A DNA stretch of 27,501 nt from Litorimonas sp964565335 (GTDB taxonomy: Bacteria > Pseudomonadota > Alphaproteobacteria > Caulobacterales > Maricaulaceae): assembly GCA_964565335.1 (NCBI GenBank), contig CAZMEN010000037.1, positions 1-27,501 of the forward strand. Reading direction: 5' to 3'. How positions within the stretch are numbered: the first letter of the stretch is position 1; the number at the start of each line of letters is the position of its first letter. A program made the translations under genes and the position numbers. The notes under the pieces are model-generated. The model saw nothing but the letters and a program-made list of their open reading frames with translations. It was not told where the DNA came from and ran no database searches. This document shows positions 22,805 to 27,501 of the stretch, piece after piece.

Positions 22805-24718
22805 TTACCTAACAAATTTCGACAAAAGGCGAAGATAGGCCACCTGATAGCTATTGCTATTTTCTGTGACGGACCAACTATTGATGGGCCACCCTTCATT
22901 GAAGTCGGCATAAGATTTTGCTGGCGGCTGACCTGCCGGTGGGCTCAATATCGGGAACTTACACATATCGGCACCATATCCACCACAAGAATTTTCTGCG
23001 CAACATTGGTCACGCTCATAACCGTCATTAGGCCCGCCCACGAGGAAACCCGGTGCAGGCCCGTAACGGGATGACCGGACGTCATCATAATCCTCAGACC
23101 CATCCTTGAACCAAGCATGATAAAAGCTGTTTACAGAATTTTCAGCACCATACTCACTCATGTTAGATAAGTAAGTTTTCCCAAGAGGGTTCACACCATG
23201 CAAATAGTGCAAATACCCTTTGGCCGCATTGAGATACTCGCGCTGTGTTTGCGACCCGATTTTGGCTATTACGGCCTGAGTATAAACGGAGCCGCGGCGC
23301 GCTTTCGTGCTATTACTACCCCACCAATACCCGTCAACAAAGGCGCCATAAGCGTCCTCTTGATTGTGAATAGCAGGCCACGCGTTAAAACCATTTAGCA
23401 AATTCCGGTCATAGTCTGATTTAATTTGACGCACAAAATTCGGCGGAACACCCTTTTGACGCGCGAAGTATAGCATCTCAAATGCCATATGACCTTCAAA
23501 GGCATTCGGCGTATCGGCCGCCATGGGCCGCACTTGTGCGTAGAGCTTTTCAACGCCTGTCCGAAAAGACATGTCATGTGTTAAAGCGTAAAGGTGCACG
23601 GAAGCGATTAGCTGCTTCTTGCGCAAACGCGCCTCATCAACTTCTTGCTGCCCCGCGGCTAGACCCAGTGAACCTTGGTCCTTATCATTGTTGTAGAATT
23701 TGACATTGGGGTTAGCCTCGGCCCAACGCCACGCCTTGATAGCGCGATCTGAATAGCGTTTTTTGTGGGACTTTAATTCGCGGTTGTCGCCGAAAACTTT
23801 CGCCGCCATCGCAAAGGCGCCTGCACTTGTTACAGTTGCAGATGTATTGACAGGGCCATAAACACTGGGGCCCTTTGCCTTTGAGGGCGGAGACCCTTCG
23901 TCAAGCGCCATAACGGAAAGCATAGACCCGTCTTTATTTTGCATCCGTTCCAGCCAATCCAGGCCCCATTTTACCTCATCTAAAATATCTGGGATACCAT
24001 TACCGGACTCTGGAATTCCAAAATCATCTGTCCACACAGCGGGATTTTCCAAATAAGTAGACAATAGAAGCGTCACATAATTCGCCGTCCAGCTTGTATA
24101 TTTGTTGTAATCGCCTGCATCATACCACCCCCCGCGAAGGTCACGTTCAGTGTCCGCACTCTCAGTAGCATTATAAAGGCGGGCATGTGGGTCTTGGCCC
24201 AGTCCGATATGACTGGCATTGTCGGCATAAGCCGGCGGCGCATAGGGCTCACGTTTTTCGAAACCTGCCCGTTGCAGATAAAACGTTTTGAAAGCGGCTT
24301 TTAAGACGGGGGCGTAAACCGTATCAGAAATTTCAAAGGGAGAGCTTTCAATTCCCCTCTCGACATCGCAAATCACGTAAGTTCCGGGTGTCGTAACAGC
24401 AGAGAAATCAAACCACCAGATTTGGTCCCCAGACATTTCGTCTATTGCGCCGCTTTTCCAAGAAATAGGCCCCCCTTCATATACCGTCTTCCCAGTTTGC
24501 GTGTCTATTACGCGGTAAAGCTTGCCTGGAATAAAGGACCGTTCTGCATCAAACCCTCGCTTTGGGTTTTTAATAACAGCGCGTTTTTCAAGATCTGGTA
24601 AATAGCCAAATTGATCCACTAATATGGGCGTGTAATATTCTTTCTCTGAGGAGCAAGCCGATAAGAATAGGCCGCAACTTAAAAAAGCAAAACTCAGTGT
24701 GACAATAAATCGAAACAT
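22805..24718 (-). CDS. GH9 glycoside hydrolase lipoprotein (cellulase-type)
   Basis: Family GH9 enzymes hydrolyse beta-glucans and related polymers by inversion. I use the ATG at 24718 (637 residues) because it starts a lipoprotein signal (MFRFIVTLSF...) ending in the lipobox LSAC with Cys22. A frame to 24796 adds 26 unlikely residues and overlaps the previous gene. Residues about 28-132 look like the N-terminal Ig-like CelD_N domain, and the catalytic (alpha/alpha)6 barrel follows. GGWYDAGDYNKY contains Asp200 and Asp203, and VTENSNSYQ near the end contains Glu619 as general acid. Ser at +2 predicts outer-membrane sorting. A cysteine cluster (QCCAENSCGGYGADMC) sits before the catalytic Glu. 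The substrate is uncertain. Confidence 0.92.
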   Translation of the reverse strand: MFRFIVTLSFAFLSCGLFLSACSSEKEYYTPILVDQFGYLPDLEKRAVIKNPKRGFDAERSFIPGKLYRVIDTQTGKTVYEGGPISWKSGAIDEMSGDQIWWFDFSAVTTPGTYVICDVERGIESSPFEISDTVYAPVLKAAFKTFYLQRAGFEKREPYAPPAYADNASHIGLGQDPHARLYNATESADTERDLRGGWYDAGDYNKYTSWTANYVTLLLSTYLENPAVWTDDFGIPESGNGIPDILDEVKWGLDWLERMQNKDGSMLSVMALDEGSPPSKAKGPSVYGPVNTSATVTSAGAFAMAAKVFGDNRELKSHKKRYSDRAIKAWRWAEANPNVKFYNNDKDQGSLGLAAGQQEVDEARLRKKQLIASVHLYALTHDMSFRTGVEKLYAQVRPMAADTPNAFEGHMAFEMLYFARQKGVPPNFVRQIKSDYDRNLLNGFNAWPAIHNQEDAYGAFVDGYWWGSNSTKARRGSVYTQAVIAKIGSQTQREYLNAAKGYLHYLHGVNPLGKTYLSNMSEYGAENSVNSFYHAWFKDGSEDYDDVRSSRYGPAPGFLVGGPNDGYERDQCCAENSCGGYGADMCKFPILSPPAGQPPAKSYADFNEGWPINSWSVTENSNSYQVAYLRLLSKFVR

Positions 24719-24779
24719 ATTTCTAACATTTGCATTGGGTTTCTTATGGACGCTGGCAACCACCTTAAATGGTAGCGCC

Positions 24780-26522
24780 TCACTCAATTTCAGCACGGCC
24801 TTGAGAAGACAACGCCATCTGCTTAACCGCAGCCTCGACTTTAAGCGCTAACATCTTTTGCCCGATATCTTCGTTCGCACGCCAAAAGGCCCCATTGGCC
24901 CCTTTTCTCTGCTCTGCTTTTAGCCGTTCTTCATCTCTTACGCCCTCAGGGGCCACAGCGATAAGCTCAGATGTATCCCGTAATCCGGCATGCCAGCCTA
25001 TAGCCTTTCGCGTGAAACCTTCTTCTAATAGGTGTTCCACTTGGCCATTGGATTGATAGTAATCCGTGACATGAAGCACAGTTTGTCCAGCTTTCACATC
25101 CTTTTGGATACGCTCTGCCGCCCGCGTTTGAGCCGCGACGCTGTCCCCGCTATCGCCAATTATGTAGATGTTTTTGAAACCATGGGCATAGAGGCTTTTT
25201 GCGGTGTCCTCCAAAATCATTTCAAAGGCCTCCTCACGAATAGAAATCGTTCCCGTATACTGCATATGTCCGGTTTTTGGCGCGATAGACCCTTCCGGGA
25301 CGTAAGTAACGACAGGGGCGATCAAAGTATTTCCGTGACGTTGCGCAATTTCTTGGGCGGTATGTTGGATGATTTTATTGTGCTTTCCAAGGATGACATG
25401 AGGCCCGTTTTGCTCCGTTCCGCCAGTCGGGATAATAATTGAGGTGAACCCCTTATTCTTCGCCTCATCAATTTCCGTCCAAGTCATTTCCTCAAGGAAT
25501 AAGCTTGCGGGAGTATATTGCCCAACGGCTATAGCGGCGGTCGATATTCCGGCCCCTGCAAAAATAAGGGCTGACAAGGTAAATTTGTGAGAGTTAAATG
25601 CCTTTTTGAACGGTAGAAAATACAGTTTCAAAACAGAGTTAAACTCCTTTGCCTCGCCATCAGGCAGACCCAAGACGATGTCCTCATCTCTGGCAGGGAT
25701 GTAATGGGTTTTAAACAACCGGTCCCAAACCGCGAAGATTAGCCCCATATTCTTATCGAAATGCGCCTCGACACAAGAATGGTGCAATTGATGCTGCTCG
25801 GGGCTAATAAAATAACGGTCGGCAATCTTACCAAAAGACAACCGAATATGCGAATGTCGCAAATTATATCCCAACAGGTAGAACATCAGAGCCACGACGT
25901 TTAATCCTCCCAACGCAAAAAGTGAGAACGGCTCTGAAAAGGTATAGGAGAAAATTGAATGAATAAGAGCTGCCCCGCCGCCCGCTAAAATTCCAGTAAG
26001 AACGAAGTCCATTGGGTGCTGTCGGTATAAGGTCATTGGGTTCAGCACCTCTGCGGCATGATGAACCTTATGAAATTGCCACAAAAAGGAAACTTTGTGT
26101 TGTAGATAATGCGCAAGAAATATCATGAAATCGGTCATGAGGATAACGCAAATGAAATACAGAGCGGCCACACCAATAGGCGGCCCGTTAAATGTTGGAA
26201 CATTCAGAGCGGTCAACGTATTCATACCGAGCTCGACCACCGCCGGATAGGCGAACCCTATCAGCGGAGTAAAGATCAGCAACATGATGAAAGCATTCAC
26301 TGCAAAATAGGCATAGTCCAAACGCGAAGATTTATGCCACCATACGTCTTTGGGAAAAATAAATTGAGCGGCCCCTTTAATCGACCAATCTTGCTTTGCA
26401 TTCCCGACATAAACACCGAATGCTAACAGCACAGCCGTTAGCAGAAACACCCAATGAGTCCGCTCTGTGAATCCGGTGAAATGCGAAAGCAAATAGTTAA
26501 ATATGGAAGTCAGAATATCCAT
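24780..26522 (-). CDS. Fusion of sterol desaturase/fatty-acid hydroxylase with a creatininase-family domain
   Basis: One uninterrupted 580-residue frame joins two families. Residues about 1-310 form a membrane di-iron hydroxylase: helices near 23-40, 70-92 and 117-137 and further ones near 170-219, with histidine boxes HYLQH (138-142), HKVHH (151-155), RHSH (222-225) and HQLHH (244-248). Residues about 314-334 form another helix that looks like a buried signal peptide. Residues about 340-575 form a creatininase-family domain (FLEEMTWTEID, IIPTGGTEQNGPHVILGKHN, TGHMQYTGTISI, HAGLRDTSEL). If the linker helix spans the membrane, the second domain is periplasmic. Substrates are unknown. The ATG has AGGG upstream, and the GH9 gene follows 61 nt after the stop. 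Confidence 0.88.
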   Translation of the reverse strand: MDILTSIFNYLLSHFTGFTERTHWVFLLTAVLLAFGVYVGNAKQDWSIKGAAQFIFPKDVWWHKSSRLDYAYFAVNAFIMLLIFTPLIGFAYPAVVELGMNTLTALNVPTFNGPPIGVAALYFICVILMTDFMIFLAHYLQHKVSFLWQFHKVHHAAEVLNPMTLYRQHPMDFVLTGILAGGGAALIHSIFSYTFSEPFSLFALGGLNVVALMFYLLGYNLRHSHIRLSFGKIADRYFISPEQHQLHHSCVEAHFDKNMGLIFAVWDRLFKTHYIPARDEDIVLGLPDGEAKEFNSVLKLYFLPFKKAFNSHKFTLSALIFAGAGISTAAIAVGQYTPASLFLEEMTWTEIDEAKNKGFTSIIIPTGGTEQNGPHVILGKHNKIIQHTAQEIAQRHGNTLIAPVVTYVPEGSIAPKTGHMQYTGTISIREEAFEMILEDTAKSLYAHGFKNIYIIGDSGDSVAAQTRAAERIQKDVKAGQTVLHVTDYYQSNGQVEHLLEEGFTRKAIGWHAGLRDTSELIAVAPEGVRDEERLKAEQRKGANGAFWRANEDIGQKMLALKVEAAVKQMALSSQGRAEIE

Positions 26523-26526
26523 TTAT

Positions 26527-26540
26527 CCCTCTTTTGAGGG
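26527..26540 (-). promoter_or_regulatory. Hairpin enclosing the ribosome binding site of the desaturase-creatininase gene
   Basis: On the minus strand CCCTC-AAAA-GAGGG forms a perfect 5-bp stem, and its 3' arm GAGGG is the ribosome binding site, 4 nt before the ATG. It could lower translation initiation. Just upstream, AT-rich sequence near 26545-26575 could hold a promoter (TTAACC, 18 nt, TATACG), which is weak. Confidence 0.45.
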
Positions 26541-26623
26541 TATCGTATACTAAATTGACAAATTCTAGGTTAATTGCGCGCTCCATTTTCACGCGCGAGA
26601 CCAAGTCCGTAGACGGAAAAGTT

Positions 26624-27501
26624 TTAACGTTCGAATTTCACAAATTTCAATTTCTTGGGCAAGTCAGCGTCAGGCCCGAGGCGTCGCTTTTTGTCTTCAA
26701 TATAGTCGGCGAAATTACCCTCAAACCACTAAACATGGCTATCGCCTTCATAGGCCAGAATATGGGTAGCAACGCGGTCAAGGAAGAAGCGATCATGTGA
26801 AATAACAACAGCACAGCCGGGGAATTTCTCTAGCGCAACCTCCAAAGAGGCCAAAGTTTCGCGGTCCAAATCGTTTGTCGGCTCATCGAGCAGTAGGAGG
26901 TTGGCCGGCTTGGTCAGCATTTTCGCAAGGTTCACCCGGTTACGCTCCCCTCCTGACAATTGCCCAACATTTTTCTGCTGATCAGTTCCCTTGAAATTGA
27001 ACGCGCCAACATAAGCGCGGGACGGCACTTCCCGTTTGCCCATTTGAATTATGTCCAAACCATCGGAAATCGCTTCCCAGATGTTTTTCGAATTATCGAG
27101 CGCGTCTCGGTTTTGATCAACATAACCCAGCTCTACGGTTTCGCCGACTTTAAACTCACCTTCATCAGGCGTTTCTTGCCCTGTAATCATTTTGAACAAT
27201 GTGGTTTTACCCGCACCGTTCGGGCCAATTACGCCCACGATGCCCCCGCGCGGTAATTTGAAGGACAAGTCTTTGATGAGGAGTTTATCGCCAAACCCTT
27301 TGGAGACATTTTGCGCCTCGACAACAACATTACCTAATCGCTCGCCCATAGGGATACGAATATCGGCATGAGTGACGACTTCGTTTTCGGCTTCGTCCCG
27401 TAATTTTTCATAGGCACTAATACGCGCTTTTGATTTCGTCTGACGTGCTTTTGGGTTGGATCGGATCCACTCCAGTTCTTTTTTCAAGGCTTTCGTTTTT
27501 G
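26624..27501 (-). pseudogene. ettA: EttA-type ABC-F translation factor, 5' end beyond the window, in-frame TAG near the 3' end
   Basis: EttA is a ribosome-associated ABC-F ATPase that gates entry into the elongation cycle. The visible part holds the inter-domain linker (ELEWIRSNPKARQTKSKA) and all of the second ABC domain: Walker A GPNGAGKTT, signature LSGGERNR, Walker B LLLLDEPTNDLD and the H-loop ISHDRFFLDR. The frame stays open to the right edge. After EGDSHV a TAG (26729-26731) stands where the family has Glu, and the same frame then continues for 34 family-like residues (WFEGNFADYIEDKKRRLGPD and on) to a TAA at 26624-26626. As written the protein stops at 26729. It may be a recent mutation, an assembly error or readthrough. 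Confidence 0.85.

Noticed and set aside
24719..24796. 26-residue extension of the GH9 protein ahead of MFRF
   Set aside because: It would bury the lipoprotein signal peptide and overlap the previous gene; the ATG at 24718 places the lipobox at a normal distance.
1..27501. CRISPR arrays, insertion sequences, prophage genes, toxin-antitoxin pairs, tRNA or rRNA genes
   Set aside because: I saw no regularly spaced repeats, transposase or integrase motifs, paired small genes of this kind, or tRNA/rRNA signatures in either strand.

Overview
This window is a stretch of alphaproteobacterial chromosome of roughly balanced GC. Two runs of ten Ns (11425-11434 and 20664-20673) show a scaffolded draft or metagenome assembly. 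Every protein gene I can support, and the RNase P RNA, lies on the minus strand, so transcription runs from high to low coordinates. The dcw gene order, an FtsZ start reading MPINLSLPK, CtrA-type sites (TTAA-N7-TTAAC) and an ArsR-methyltransferase gene ahead of metF suggest a Caulobacter/Hyphomonas/Maricaulis-like lineage. That placement is an inference.

Region 1 (1-16645) is a complete division and cell-wall (dcw) cluster. In transcription order it is mraZ, rsmH, ftsL, ftsI, murE, murF, mraY, murD, ftsW, murG, murC, murB, ddl, ftsQ, ftsA, and then the first nine codons of ftsZ at the left edge. Genes overlap by 1-13 nt or are separated by at most 25 nt, so the run looks like one translationally coupled unit. 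It makes UDP-MurNAc-pentapeptide, lipid I and lipid II, and the FtsW/FtsI/FtsQ/FtsL/FtsA part of the divisome. The one real internal break is the 135-bp ftsA-ftsZ gap, which holds a perfect CtrA site.

Region 2 (16646-17040) is a 395-bp control region upstream of mraZ. It contains three TGGGA repeats at exact 10-bp spacing (a MraZ operator), a hairpin beside the mraZ ribosome binding site, three DnaA-box-like 9-mers, a tandem array of CtrA-like half-sites, and about 170 nt of structured sequence I cannot name. Just upstream is rnpB (17041-17398), with a perfect 9-bp P1 helix closing its ends.

Region 3 (17425-20743) holds an AmpD-type amidase with a peptidoglycan-binding tail, a DUF1801 protein, a DMT/EamA permease, a small two-helix membrane protein and a TerB-DnaJ co-chaperone interrupted by the second N gap.

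Region 4 (20813-22797) is a methionine-cycle pair, metF behind an ArsR-methyltransferase regulator resembling SahR, with a 9+9 palindrome just upstream.

Region 5 (22805-27501) is accessory in character: a GH9 glycoside hydrolase lipoprotein, a protein fusing a sterol desaturase/fatty-acid hydroxylase to a creatininase-family domain, and the 3' part of an EttA-type ABC-F gene with an in-frame TAG that removes the conserved C-terminal tail.

The observations most worth following are the desaturase-creatininase fusion with altered metal ligands, the amber codon in ettA, the CtrA/DnaA/MraZ signals around the dcw promoters, and the SahR-like palindrome.
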